Counted from the stretch's first letter, positions 7,372 through 14,518 are shown. The stretch is 14,518 nucleotides of DNA from Aurantimonadaceae bacterium (GCA_003232595.1 QIIJ01000141.1:1-14518); one strand, 5' to 3'. Program-made: numbers and translations. The notes: generated by a model from the letters alone, not told the origin.

Positions 7372-9669
7372 TCATACCAACACGTTCTTTTCATCTGAAG
7401 ATGGTATTGGCTTTTCATCTGAAGATGGTATTGGCTTTTCATCTGAAGATGGTGTTGACTCTTCTTTGGTTTCCGTATTTGGCAGGATAATACGCATCAT
7501 TGCACCACGTGCGCTGTCAGGCGCATCGTGTAATTCAATCCGCCCCCCATGGTCTTCCAAAATCTTGCCGACAATCGCAAGGCCGAGCCCGGTCCCCTTG
7601 TCTCGTGTGGTCATATAGGGTTCAAGCAACCGCTGGCGGTTTTCCGGTGGCAGCCCCTTGCCATTGTCGATTATATCAATGATCAATTGTCGGCTGTTTT
7701 TCCGGCCATTGATTGTGATCAGGCCATTACCCCGCTCTTCAGCCGGAACTGCTTCGATAGCCTCGGTGGCATTTTTAATAATATTTGTGAAAACCTGGGT
7801 CATCAGTCGCGGATCAAACATTCCGGCAATTGGCTGATCACCGAAATCAGTTTCAAACCGGATATCAGGATTGGAAACCTTTTGCAGAAACACAGCTTCC
7901 TTGACATACTCGGCCAAATTACCCGAAACCATGGTGGGTTTTGGCATGCGGGCGAACGAAGAAAATTCATCGACCATTCTGCCGATGTCCGACACCTGGC
8001 GCACGATCGTATCGGTGCACTGATCAAATACATCCCGGTCTTTTTCAATCACCTTGCCAAATCTGCGTTTAAGACGTTCGGCGGAAAGTTGAATCGGGGT
8101 CAATGGGTTTTTGATTTCATGCGCGATGCGTCTTGCAACATCTGCCCAGGCCGAACTTCGTTGCGCCGTGACCAGATTTGTAATGTCGTCAATAGTTATC
8201 ACGTAGGAATGTTCGTGTTTGCGGGAGCCTTCAACAGTAACCTGGATATTCAGGGTTCGTTCATGACCTGCAAACAACATGGTAATTTGTTGTCGATATT
8301 CCCGCTTGTCAGACGCAACGGCCTGTTCAAAGACCTCGGCAAGTTCGGGGGAGACCTCTCCAAGTGGCTTGCCAACGGTTTTTTTTGCTTCTCCAACAAT
8401 GAAATTTGCCGAGCGGTTGATCACAGTCACACTGCCGTCAGGATTAACCCCAATTACTCCGGCTGACACGCCGGACAAAACAGCTTCAATAAACCTTCGT
8501 CGCCGGTCGATCTGGTCCTGGGTTTTCAAGATTTCATCACGCTGGCTGCGTAATTCTGCGGTCATGTTGTTGAATGTATTGCCCAGTGAGCGCAAATCAC
8601 CTTCAGACTGGTAGGTTTCCACCTGGACTTCCAGATTACCGGCGCTGACCTCATCTGCAGCAGCAATCAAACGCCGGATTGGCGCCACCAGCCGGTCAGC
8701 CACGCTAATCCCCATCCAGATCGCCGAGAGCAACACAATAAATGAAATTCCGACATAGAGAAGCCCGAAAGTCAGTTGCAGGGTTACCCGGTTATTTTCA
8801 AGCTTTTTATAGTCCGCGGTCAACTCCTGCATCGTTTGAATGGAATTCATCACCGTTGGATCAATGACCCTGATTGTATAGAGATAGGCCCCTGAAATTT
8901 CCTTGAGTTTTACAACGCTGCCAACAAGATTGGTTCTGCCGGGAGGAATATAGACCGGTGTCCCGTCTTCAGCAGCATCAAGGATATTTTCGGGCAGGCC
9001 AGGCAGCGCGCGATCAATGGGAATATCTGCCTGCAGCATCAAAGAACCATTCCGGCGCAGCAATTTAGCCTGGGACAACCCGCGCCCCCGCGCCTGACGA
9101 GTCATAAGATTGTTAAATCCGGTCCGGTCCAGATTATAAAGGCTACGTGCACTATCCAGCAGTGCGGCCATTGACAAGGTCGTATTCTGCAAACCTCTGC
9201 CATTTTCATTGACATAGGCCTGGGCAACACTGATTGAGGAATCAACTATCGATCGGGTGCGGTCTTCAAACCAGCGGTCGAGGCCAAGATCAAGCGTAAT
9301 TCCGGCGGCTACGGCAACAAAAATTGCAGGCAGTGCCGCAACAATGGCAAACAGGCCCACAATTCTGATGTGCAAACGGGCAGCAGCCCTGCCCTTTTTG
9401 CGCGCATTATAGAGTTGCAGGCCTTCCTTGATCAAAAACCCGAGTAGAGCTGCAACCAGTACGCCATTGATCGCCATTACCTGAACAACAACAACATTTG
9501 TCGGAATGATGGGTGTAAACCCCATCAGGATGACAAATGACACGGAAACAAACACAAGCGCCACAACCACCAGCACAAGTCCGAACCGGCGCACCAGCGA
9601 ACGCTGGCGTTTTTCGTTCAACCTGCCATCCATGGCAAGACCATTGTCCGAAAGTGGCGTAACAGTCAT
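7372..9669 (-). CDS. ntrY: Membrane sensor histidine kinase NtrY
   Basis: 765 residues from the chosen ATG. Membrane segments lie at about 30-51, 59-81 and 101-127. A periplasmic or extracytoplasmic stretch (about 130-298) follows, then a fourth segment (about 299-324). After that come HAMP (about 322-378), PAS (about 390-500), HisKA with phospho-His517 in RRIAHEIKNPLTP, and the HATPase_c domain with N-box NIIKNATEAIE, DNGKGLP and GTGLGLAIVGK. It would autophosphorylate and signal to NtrX encoded just downstream. The ATG at 9669 has GGAG 5 bases upstream and is preferred to the GTG at 9726, which has no ribosome-binding site and would add 19 residues. The last 30 residues are unusual: after the kinase domain comes an acidic/polar tail made of SSDEKPIP repeats encoded by a 24-bp tandem repeat. 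Confidence 0.95.
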   Translation of the reverse strand: MTVTPLSDNGLAMDGRLNEKRQRSLVRRFGLVLVVVALVFVSVSFVILMGFTPIIPTNVVVVQVMAINGVLVAALLGFLIKEGLQLYNARKKGRAAARLHIRIVGLFAIVAALPAIFVAVAAGITLDLGLDRWFEDRTRSIVDSSISVAQAYVNENGRGLQNTTLSMAALLDSARSLYNLDRTGFNNLMTRQARGRGLSQAKLLRRNGSLMLQADIPIDRALPGLPENILDAAEDGTPVYIPPGRTNLVGSVVKLKEISGAYLYTIRVIDPTVMNSIQTMQELTADYKKLENNRVTLQLTFGLLYVGISFIVLLSAIWMGISVADRLVAPIRRLIAAADEVSAGNLEVQVETYQSEGDLRSLGNTFNNMTAELRSQRDEILKTQDQIDRRRRFIEAVLSGVSAGVIGVNPDGSVTVINRSANFIVGEAKKTVGKPLGEVSPELAEVFEQAVASDKREYRQQITMLFAGHERTLNIQVTVEGSRKHEHSYVITIDDITNLVTAQRSSAWADVARRIAHEIKNPLTPIQLSAERLKRRFGKVIEKDRDVFDQCTDTIVRQVSDIGRMVDEFSSFARMPKPTMVSGNLAEYVKEAVFLQKVSNPDIRFETDFGDQPIAGMFDPRLMTQVFTNIIKNATEAIEAVPAEERGNGLITINGRKNSRQLIIDIIDNGKGLPPENRQRLLEPYMTTRDKGTGLGLAIVGKILEDHGGRIELHDAPDSARGAMMRIILPNTETKEESTPSSDEKPIPSSDEKPIPSSDEKNVLV
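7387..7458. repeat. 24-bp tandem repeat (3 copies) in the 3' end of ntrY
   Basis: Three head-to-tail 24-base units occupy 7387-7410, 7411-7434 and 7435-7458. The first two are identical; the third differs only in its last part (GTGTTGA in place of GTATTGG). Because 24 is a multiple of three, the array stays in frame and adds octapeptides of the form SSDEKPIP to the NtrY C-terminus. Near-identity of the copies points to recent expansion by slippage, so copy number may vary between strains. Confidence 0.95.
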
Positions 9670-9714
9670 CAGGTCTCCAGAAATGCCAAACTTGTCTTGG
9701 AAGTGCGCGTTGCC

Positions 9715-9746
9715 AAATTGCAACACATATGTGACTAAATTGCAAC
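9715..9746. promoter_or_regulatory. Paired TTGCAA elements in the ntrC-ntrY gap
   Basis: AAATTGCAAC occurs at 9715-9724 and again at 9737-9746, a 22-base period close to two helical turns. Each copy contains the palindrome TTGCAA. Between them lies another perfect palindrome, CACATATGTG (9724-9733). The left copy also pairs with an upstream GTTGC (9709-9713) to give GTTGC-N6-GCAAC. The array is in the 96-base gap upstream of ntrY, about 45-80 bases before its ATG. A likely reading is a regulator site or promoter region for ntrYX, separate from the dusB-ntrBC transcript. It does not match the NtrC consensus I know (TGCACC-N5-GGTGCA). Confidence 0.4.
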
Positions 9747-9765
9747 GCTTATCATGGCTGGAAAG

Positions 9766-11235
9766 TCAACCGGGTAATTGACCGGTTTTGACAACCTCAA
9801 TATCCAGCTCCTTGATTTTTTTACGCAATGTATTGCGGTTCAGACCGAGCAAGTCTGCGGCCTTAATCTGATTGCCGTTTGTAGCCGCAAGCGAGGCCAT
9901 GATCAACGGTTGTTCGATTTCATGCAATATACGGTGATAGAGGCCCGGAGGCGGTAATTTTCCCGCAAACTCCCGGAAATAGTCGTTCAAATAGGTTTCG
10001 ACGGAAAGTTTAAGGTCGACATTCACATTGTCGCCCTGCCTGGGAATTGTCTCGCCGGGCTTCAGCCCGTTTAATTCACGCGCCACCAGTTCAGCGGTTA
10101 TATTCTCCTGGCTGTAGAGAGCAGCAAAACGGCGCACTGTATTCTCCAACTCCCGCACATTGCCGGGCCAGCGGTATTGGCGCATCAGTTCCATTGCATC
10201 CATGTCAATGGTTTTGCCAGGAAGACCCTCGCCTTCACCAGCAGTAAAAAAATGTCGTACGAGGTCAGGAATATCCTCAGAACGCTCCCGCAGTGGCGGC
10301 AACCTGAGAGGAACCACATTAAGTCGATAGTAAAGGTCCTCGCGAAACAGTCCCTGCCCGATAAGAGCCGATAAATCCTTGTTTGAGGCAGCAACAATTC
10401 GCACATCAGTCCTGATCGGTATGCGCCCGCCAACTGTGGTATATTCGCCCTGTTGCAGTACCCGCAAAAGCCGGGTTTGCGCATCCATTGGCATATCGCC
10501 AATTTCATCGAGAAACAATGTGCCACCATCGGCCTGTTCAAACCTGCCGGGGGAACGGCTCTGGGCACCGGTAAATGCACCTTTTTCGTGACCAAACAGT
10601 TCAGATTCGATCAAATCACGAGGAATAGCAGCCATGTTAATAGCTACGAAGGAGCCCTTCGAGCGCTTGCCATAATCATGCAGCGCGCGGGCAACCAACT
10701 CCTTGCCGGTACCTGATTCACCGCTGATCAGCACTGTCAAATCGGTTTGCATCATACGTGCCAGGAGCCGGTAAATATCCTGCATCGCCGGAGAACGGCC
10801 AATTAGTGGCATAGTGTCTTCGACTTCCTGTTCCACCTGTGTCGTTGCAGGTTTCCGGCTTTCGCTCAGTGCCCTTCGAACAATCGTAACAAGCTCACTG
10901 AGATCAAACGGTTTTGGCAGGTAATCATAGGCACCGCATTCGGTTGCCTTGATCGCCGTCATGAACGTGTTTTGCGCACTCATAACCAGAACCGGCAGAT
11001 CCGGGCGAATTCGTTTGATACGCGGCAGCACATCAAAGATGTTTTCATCCGGCATTACCACGTCAGTGACTATCAGATCACCGTCACCGGCGGCTACCCA
11101 GCGCCACAGCGTGGTCGCATTGGACGTGGTGCGAACGTCAAAGCCAACCCGAGACAAAGCCTGACCCACGACTGTGCGAATGGCAGCGTCATCATCGGCC
11201 ACAAGTATTTGATGCTGCACTTCTTTGGTATTCAC
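9766..11235 (-). CDS. ntrC: Nitrogen regulation protein NtrC (sigma-54 activator)
   Basis: 489 residues with the complete NtrC layout. The receiver domain (about 8-125) has Asp14-16, phospho-acceptor Asp58 and Lys108. The AAA+ domain has Walker A GESGTGKE (172-179), GAFTGA (219-224), Walker B FLDEIG (241-246) and an REDLYYRLNVVPLRLPPLRER arginine-finger region. A Fis-type helix-turn-helix lies at the end (QIKAADLLGLNRNTLRKKIKE). Phosphorylated NtrC binds enhancers and uses ATP to open sigma-54 promoters for nitrogen assimilation genes. It starts with GTG at 11235, overlapping the ntrB stop by four bases (GTGA), a sign of translational coupling with its kinase. All motifs required for function are intact, in contrast to NtrX in the same cluster. 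Confidence 0.97.
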   Translation of the reverse strand: MNTKEVQHQILVADDDAAIRTVVGQALSRVGFDVRTTSNATTLWRWVAAGDGDLIVTDVVMPDENIFDVLPRIKRIRPDLPVLVMSAQNTFMTAIKATECGAYDYLPKPFDLSELVTIVRRALSESRKPATTQVEQEVEDTMPLIGRSPAMQDIYRLLARMMQTDLTVLISGESGTGKELVARALHDYGKRSKGSFVAINMAAIPRDLIESELFGHEKGAFTGAQSRSPGRFEQADGGTLFLDEIGDMPMDAQTRLLRVLQQGEYTTVGGRIPIRTDVRIVAASNKDLSALIGQGLFREDLYYRLNVVPLRLPPLRERSEDIPDLVRHFFTAGEGEGLPGKTIDMDAMELMRQYRWPGNVRELENTVRRFAALYSQENITAELVARELNGLKPGETIPRQGDNVNVDLKLSVETYLNDYFREFAGKLPPPGLYHRILHEIEQPLIMASLAATNGNQIKAADLLGLNRNTLRKKIKELDIEVVKTGQLPG

Positions 11236-12362
11236 AATATGGCCTCGCTGGGCATTTCCTCACTGGTGTAGGCGGGCATCAGGATTCTGAAGGTTGTGCC
11301 GTTTCGCCCGCTTTCGCATTCGACGATGCCACCATGGTCGCCAACGACCTTTGCAACCAGCGCCAGACCAAGACCCGAACCGTTGGGTTTGGTTGTCATA
11401 AACGGATCGAAAATGTGCTCCATCATATCTTCAGGAACACCGCCGCCATTGTCTGATACACAAAACTCCAGGGGCAGAGAAACTTTCTGACTAGAACCAG
11501 GAATTGATAATCGCACACCCGCACGATAGGCTGTTGAAAATACCAGTTCCGGATTTTTCACTCCCTCCATGGCTTCACAGGCATTTTTCGCAAGATTGAG
11601 GAATAGTTGAATCAACTGATCGCGGCTGGCAAATACCGGTGGCAGCGAGGGGTCATATTTTTCCACAATCCTGACATTTCGGGCAAAGCCGCTTTTGGCA
11701 CTGGTTTTCACCCGGTCAAGCACCGAATAGATATTGACCGGATCACGTTCAATCGGACGCTCATCGGAAAAAACTTCCATCGAGTCAACCAGATCGACAA
11801 TACGATCTGTTTCCTCAACGATAAGATTGGTCAGTTCGCGGTCACCCTCCCCGACCGACATTTCAAGCAGTTGGGCCGCACCTCTAATGCCCGCAAGCGG
11901 GTTTTTGATTTCGTGGGCAAGCATTGCCGCAAGCCCGCTAACTGTTCTGGCGGCACTTCGATGGGTCAGTTGCCGGTCCATCTTGTCGGCCATTGAACGT
12001 TTCTGGAACAGCACCACCACCGAGCCGGGTTGTTCGACAATCGGTGCCACCTGCAAATCAACAATCAGGCCAACGCCAAGATGCGGCGATGACAGATCAA
12101 CCCGGTATTCGTTTACCGGTGAACAGGATGTGCGCACCTGATCGATAAGCGATAATAAAGTGCTGCTGAATGGCAGAAAGTGCTGGATCGATTTTTTCTG
12201 CAGTGATGAAGTACCGGAACGGAAAAACACTTCTGCTGCGGCATTGTTGTAACAAATGAGATTCTCCTCATTCAACATTACAACCGGATGGGGCAAGGCA
12301 TTCATCACCAGTACCGAAACCGGCGGAGGCAAGTCTGCTTTATTTACAAGTGGGACAGTCAT
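11232..12362 (-). CDS. ntrB: Nitrogen regulation sensor histidine kinase NtrB
   Basis: 376 residues, soluble, with no membrane segment. An N-terminal PAS-like domain (about 15-125, starting VLVMNALPHPVVMLNEENLICYNNAA) is followed by HisKA with phospho-His150 in AMLAHEIKNPLAGIRGAAQLL. The HATPase_c domain has N-box Asn260 (LNLAKNACEAME), DNGGGVPE at 304-311 and GSGLGL at 328-333. NtrB phosphorylates NtrC under nitrogen limitation and, when bound by the PII protein GlnB, dephosphorylates it. Its ATG overlaps the dusB stop (ATGA, 12359-12362), and its own stop overlaps the ntrC start, so dusB-ntrB-ntrC reads as one tightly coupled operon. No PII gene is in the window. Confidence 0.97.
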   Translation of the reverse strand: MTVPLVNKADLPPPVSVLVMNALPHPVVMLNEENLICYNNAAAEVFFRSGTSSLQKKSIQHFLPFSSTLLSLIDQVRTSCSPVNEYRVDLSSPHLGVGLIVDLQVAPIVEQPGSVVVLFQKRSMADKMDRQLTHRSAARTVSGLAAMLAHEIKNPLAGIRGAAQLLEMSVGEGDRELTNLIVEETDRIVDLVDSMEVFSDERPIERDPVNIYSVLDRVKTSAKSGFARNVRIVEKYDPSLPPVFASRDQLIQLFLNLAKNACEAMEGVKNPELVFSTAYRAGVRLSIPGSSQKVSLPLEFCVSDNGGGVPEDMMEHIFDPFMTTKPNGSGLGLALVAKVVGDHGGIVECESGRNGTTFRILMPAYTSEEMPSEAIL

Positions 12363-13357
12363 GCCACTTTCCTGAGCGCCATACCGCCAAATGCCGATTG
12401 TATTGCAGAAACAACCAGTTCAGGCTCGTTGGCGGTGAGCGCGACGCGCCGAAGTGATTTTAGCCCGGCAGAAGGTTCCAGTCGGTCGAGATACCATCCA
12501 AGATGTTTACGCGCCTGCCTGATACCAGACCTGGTGCCGTAAAACGATAACATAGCCTCATAGTGCTCAAGCACGATCGCAAGCAAGTCGCTTTCCTGCG
12601 GCCCGTCCGGCTCGCGACCAAGGCGCAGGCCCTCTGCAATGTTTCCCGGCAACCAGGGCGCACCATAGGCAGCACGCCCGATCATCACCGCATCTGCGCT
12701 GGAGCAATCCATGGCATTTTGTGCATCCTTGAGGCTGCCAATGTCGCCATTGACAACCAGCGGCACATTGATTTGCTGTTTTACTGCCCTCACCGACCGC
12801 CAGTCGGCACGGCCCTTGTAAAACTGGCAGCGGGTTCGGCCATGAACTGTGATCATCTGCACGCCGCCATCGACTGCCCTGCGGGCAAGCTCTGGAGCGT
12901 TGATAGAACTGTCATCCCAGCCAAGACGCATCTTGAGTGTGACCGGTATGCTCGCTGTTTCAACGGTGGCATCAATCAACCGCATCGCATGATCAAGATC
13001 GCGCATAAGAGCCGAACCGGAATAGCCGGTGGTCACCCGCTTCGACGGGCAGCCCATATTGATGTCGATTACGTCGGCACCGGTATCCTGGGCTACCTTT
13101 ACACCTTCCCTCATCCATTTTGGCTGGCGGCCTGAAAGCTGGACCACGTGGATGGGAAGGCCGGCAGATTCTGCCTTGTCTTTCATTTCCTGCTTGCCGG
13201 TCACCAGTGCTTCACTGGCTACCATTTCGGATATCACCAGCCCGGCACCGAATTTCCATGCAAGCCTGCGCAATGGTACATCGGTAATCCCCGACATTGG
13301 TGCCAGAAACACCGGGTTTCTGATCGCCAGACCACCAATTGAAACACCACTTTTCAT
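12359..13357 (-). CDS. dusB: tRNA dihydrouridine synthase DusB (NifR3 family)
   Basis: 332 residues from the ATG at 13357. It is an FMN-binding TIM-barrel Dus enzyme. It starts with RNPVFLAPMSGITDVPLRRL, carries catalytic Cys103 in INMGCPSKRV, and has Lys142 (LKMRLGW) and His172 (VHGRTR) for FMN/substrate, NGDIGS (203-208) and the phosphate-binding MIGRAAYGAPW. It reduces uridines in the tRNA D-loop with NADPH. In many alphaproteobacteria this gene, named nifR3, heads the ntrBC operon, as here. The frame is open to a GTG at 13399, which would add 14 residues. Neither start has a good Shine-Dalgarno sequence. The ATG is preferred because the candidate promoter would leave almost no leader before the GTG. 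Confidence 0.94.
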   Translation of the reverse strand: MKSGVSIGGLAIRNPVFLAPMSGITDVPLRRLAWKFGAGLVISEMVASEALVTGKQEMKDKAESAGLPIHVVQLSGRQPKWMREGVKVAQDTGADVIDINMGCPSKRVTTGYSGSALMRDLDHAMRLIDATVETASIPVTLKMRLGWDDSSINAPELARRAVDGGVQMITVHGRTRCQFYKGRADWRSVRAVKQQINVPLVVNGDIGSLKDAQNAMDCSSADAVMIGRAAYGAPWLPGNIAEGLRLGREPDGPQESDLLAIVLEHYEAMLSFYGTRSGIRQARKHLGWYLDRLEPSAGLKSLRRVALTANEPELVVSAIQSAFGGMALRKVA

Positions 13358-13420
13358 AGGAGAAATCAGTTCACCAAGGTTATGCTGCACATTTCGCACG
13401 CAGATCGAAATATTGCCTCT

Positions 13421-13448
13421 ATTTTAATCAACTCACTGATGATTACAA
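13421..13448 (-). promoter_or_regulatory. Candidate promoter for dusB-ntrBC
   Basis: On the minus strand, TTGTAA (13443-13448) and TAAAAT (13421-13426) are 16 bases apart, resembling -35 and -10 boxes. Transcription would begin near 13414, leaving about 57 bases to the dusB ATG. I saw no sigma-54-like element in this gap. The match is good but was made by eye in a short A/T-rich stretch. Confidence 0.4.
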
Positions 13449-13511
13449 GCCTGTTGAAGACTTGCTGGTGGCATGGTTTAAGTCCGGCACACACAATTTG
13501 GCGAATCTTTG

Positions 13512-13901
13512 ATGAATGTACCCACCAAACCCGTTAATGCTGCTCTAGTTGTAGCCGCAGGCCGGGGTGAAAGGGCCGGGTTCTCAGGCGGCCCAAAGCA
13601 GTATCGTATGCTTGGCCGGCAATCGGTCATCGCCCGGACATTGTCTACCTTCTGCAATCACCCCGATATCGACCTGGTACTGGTGGTCATTCATGCCGAT
13701 GATGCGCAATTATATGCCGACAGCACACAGGTTCACGACAAATTACTGCCCACTTGCACCGGAGGCGACACACGACAGGCATCAGTGCACTGCGGATTAC
13801 TGGCTTTAAAAGACAAAAATGTAGAAAATGTGCTGATCCACGATGCGGTTCGGCCCTTTGTAAGCGCTGCGCTTATCAGCCAGGTCGTTAATAGGCGTTA
13901 A
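13512..13901 (+). CDS. ispD: IspD N-terminal part (first frame of ispDF)
   Basis: 129 residues. The CTP-binding start AALVVAAGRGERAG..GGPKQY (10-31) carries the glycine-rich loop and the Lys29 region. GGDTRQASVHCGL (84-96) and IHDAVRPFV (109-117) are the other nucleotide-transferase motifs. The frame ends at TAA 13899-13901, just after LISQVVNRR, where a full IspD needs about 100 more residues. On its own this fragment would lack the DTIK and TDDAS motifs and should be inactive. Confidence 0.85.
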   Translation: MNVPTKPVNAALVVAAGRGERAGFSGGPKQYRMLGRQSVIARTLSTFCNHPDIDLVLVVIHADDAQLYADSTQVHDKLLPTCTGGDTRQASVHCGLLALKDKNVENVLIHDAVRPFVSAALISQVVNRR

Positions 13902-13902
13902 T

Positions 13903-14109
13903 ACCGGCGTGCTGCCCGCCACGGCGCTGAACGATACGATCAAGCGGGCAGACAACGGACTGATTGAAGCGACAATTCCCCGCGCTGGTCTTTATGCGGC
14001 TCAAACCCCACAAGGGTTTTGTTTTGGTGAAATTCTTGCAGCCCATGAAAAAGCCGCCGGTCAATCCGCCAACCTGTTTACCGATGATGCCTCAATTGCT
14101 GCTGATTGA
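13903..14109 (+). CDS. ispD: IspD C-terminal part (second frame of ispDF)
   Basis: The frame reads TGVLPATALNDTIKRADNG, then IPRAGLYAAQTPQGFCFGEIL, then LFTDDASIAAD before TGA 14107-14109. DTIKR, QTPQGF and TDDAS are standard IspD motifs, so this is the direct continuation of the previous fragment. The only start-like codon near its beginning is a GTG at 13909 with no ribosome-binding site, so separate translation is doubtful. Confidence 0.85.
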   Translation, partial: TGVLPATALNDTIKRADNGLIEATIPRAGLYAAQTPQGFCFGEILAAHEKAAGQSANLFTDDASIAAD

Positions 14110-14518
14110 TGGCGAACGCAATAACCAAAAACTCACCATGCCGGAAGATTTCGCTATGGCCGAAAAACTGCTTCAATTGACCGTTCCCGATGTTCGAACC
14201 GGTAATGGTTATGATGTTCATGCGTTCGAACCAGGCCAGTCCGTGCGCCTTTGCGGCGTTGATATTGCGCATTCTGCAAGTCTCAAGGGCCATTCGGATG
14301 CCGATGTGGGCCTGCATGCCCTGACTGATGCCCTGCTTGGTGCCGTCTGTAATGGCGATATAGGTTCCCATTTTCCGCCCTCCGATCCCAGGTGGCGCGA
14401 TGCCAATTCGGAAGTGTTTTTTTGCCACGCAGTTGAACTGATTACAGCACAAAACGGTACGATTACCCATCTCGATGTGACACTTGTTTGCGAAACACCT
14501 AAAATCGGCCCGCATCGC
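14084..14518 (+). CDS. ispF: End of IspD plus IspF domain (third frame; partial at window end)
   Basis: The conserved part starts near 14096 with LLLIDGERNNQKLTMPEDFAMAE, the usual IspD tail. IspF follows: GNGYDVHAFEPG (metal-binding Asp and His), GHSDADVGLHALTDALLGA (third metal His) and GDIGSHFPPSDPRW. An ATG at 14084 in this frame could begin an ORF but has no ribosome-binding site; ATGs at 14138 and 14156 are other possible internal starts that would keep the IspF domain whole. The C-terminal part of IspF lies beyond the window. Confidence 0.85.
   Translation, partial: MMPQLLLIDGERNNQKLTMPEDFAMAEKLLQLTVPDVRTGNGYDVHAFEPGQSVRLCGVDIAHSASLKGHSDADVGLHALTDALLGAVCNGDIGSHFPPSDPRWRDANSEVFFCHAVELITAQNGTITHLDVTLVCETPKIGPHR

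Larger units (their letters stand above)
13512..14518 (+). pseudogene. ispDF: ispDF fusion gene with two frame breaks (runs off window end)
   Basis: The encoded polypeptide is readable in order but in three frames. The IspD N-terminus (13512-13901), the IspD C-terminus (about 13903-14109) and the end of IspD plus IspF (about 14096-14518) each shift by +1. The intact alphaproteobacterial IspDF enzyme makes CDP-methylerythritol from MEP and CTP (IspD) and cyclises its phosphate to MEcPP (IspF) in isoprenoid synthesis. The start is ATG 13512; a TTG one codon earlier is the alternative, and neither has a clear ribosome-binding site. The gene is divergent from dusB. Residues outside the breaks are well conserved, so the breaks are either recent or artefacts of sequencing or assembly. 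The pathway is normally essential, which favours artefact unless another ispD exists. The 3' end is outside the window. Confidence 0.8.

Noticed and set aside
7387..7458. CRISPR-like array
   Set aside because: The units are directly abutting with no spacers, and they translate in frame within ntrY.
7549..8466. Open frame of 305 codons on the plus strand
   Set aside because: It lies wholly antisense to the NtrY kinase and PAS coding region, has no recognisable domain and no ribosome-binding site. Long antisense frames are expected opposite conserved genes of this composition.
9670..9726. Longer NtrY from GTG 9726
   Set aside because: There is no Shine-Dalgarno sequence before it, whereas ATG 9669 has GGAG at good spacing. 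The extra residues would also cover the TTGCAA repeat region.
12563..13135. Open frame of 190 codons on the plus strand
   Set aside because: It is antisense to the core of dusB, whose FMN and catalytic motifs are clear. The translated product resembles no family I know.
13454..13482. Promoter for ispDF (TTGAAG, 17 bases, TTTAAG)
   Set aside because: The -10 match is weak and no supporting feature was seen, so it is not listed as a feature.
13884..13910. Programmed ribosomal frameshift in ispDF
   Set aside because: There is no slippery heptamer or evident downstream pseudoknot. The second break is elsewhere and looks like missing bases, so mutation or error is simpler.

Overview
The window looks like alphaproteobacterial chromosome, most like Hyphomicrobiales (Rhizobiales) or relatives. 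The basis is a well-known gene order: an ispDF-type fusion gene divergent from dusB(nifR3)-ntrB-ntrC-ntrY-ntrX-trkA-trkH-dat-hfq-hflX. This order, the NtrYX pair and a fused ispD-ispF are typical of that class. No taxon below class level can be fixed from the sequence alone. Base composition and coding style are even along the window, and I see no insertion sequence, phage gene, CRISPR array, tRNA or rRNA.

Layout. Positions 1-366 (+) hold the C-terminal end of an adenine deaminase that begins before the window. From 379 to about 13357 everything is on the minus strand and tightly packed. In transcription order these are dusB (tRNA dihydrouridine synthase), ntrB and ntrC (soluble nitrogen two-component system, with 4-base stop/start overlaps), ntrY and ntrX (membrane nitrogen/redox-type two-component system), trkA and trkH (K+ uptake), a D-amino-acid transaminase, hfq (RNA chaperone) and hflX (ribosome-associated GTPase). 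The largest gaps are about 96 bases (ntrC-ntrY), 81 bases (trkA-trkH), 140 bases (dat-hfq) and about 150 bases (dusB-ispDF). No stretch over 300 bases lacks a gene. From 13512 to the window end (+) lies ispDF of the MEP isoprenoid pathway, read in three different frames.

How the genes fit together. NtrB/NtrC is the cytoplasmic nitrogen-status sensor and sigma-54 activator (NtrC has an intact GAFTGA loop). NtrY is a membrane sensor and NtrX its regulator, which here lacks GAFTGA and so probably does not activate sigma-54 promoters. TrkA and TrkH would form the regulatory and pore subunits of a K+ transporter. Hfq and HflX are the usual adjacent post-transcriptional/stress pair.

The best points for a second look are: two separate frame breaks in the normally essential ispDF gene, one at a 10-bp tandem near-duplication; three copies of a 24-bp in-frame tandem repeat that give NtrY an SSDEKPIP-repeat tail; an 18-bp perfect palindrome upstream of hfq; and paired TTGCAA elements around a palindrome between ntrC and ntrY. 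I did not find a convincing new multi-gene system; this is mostly a conserved core region.
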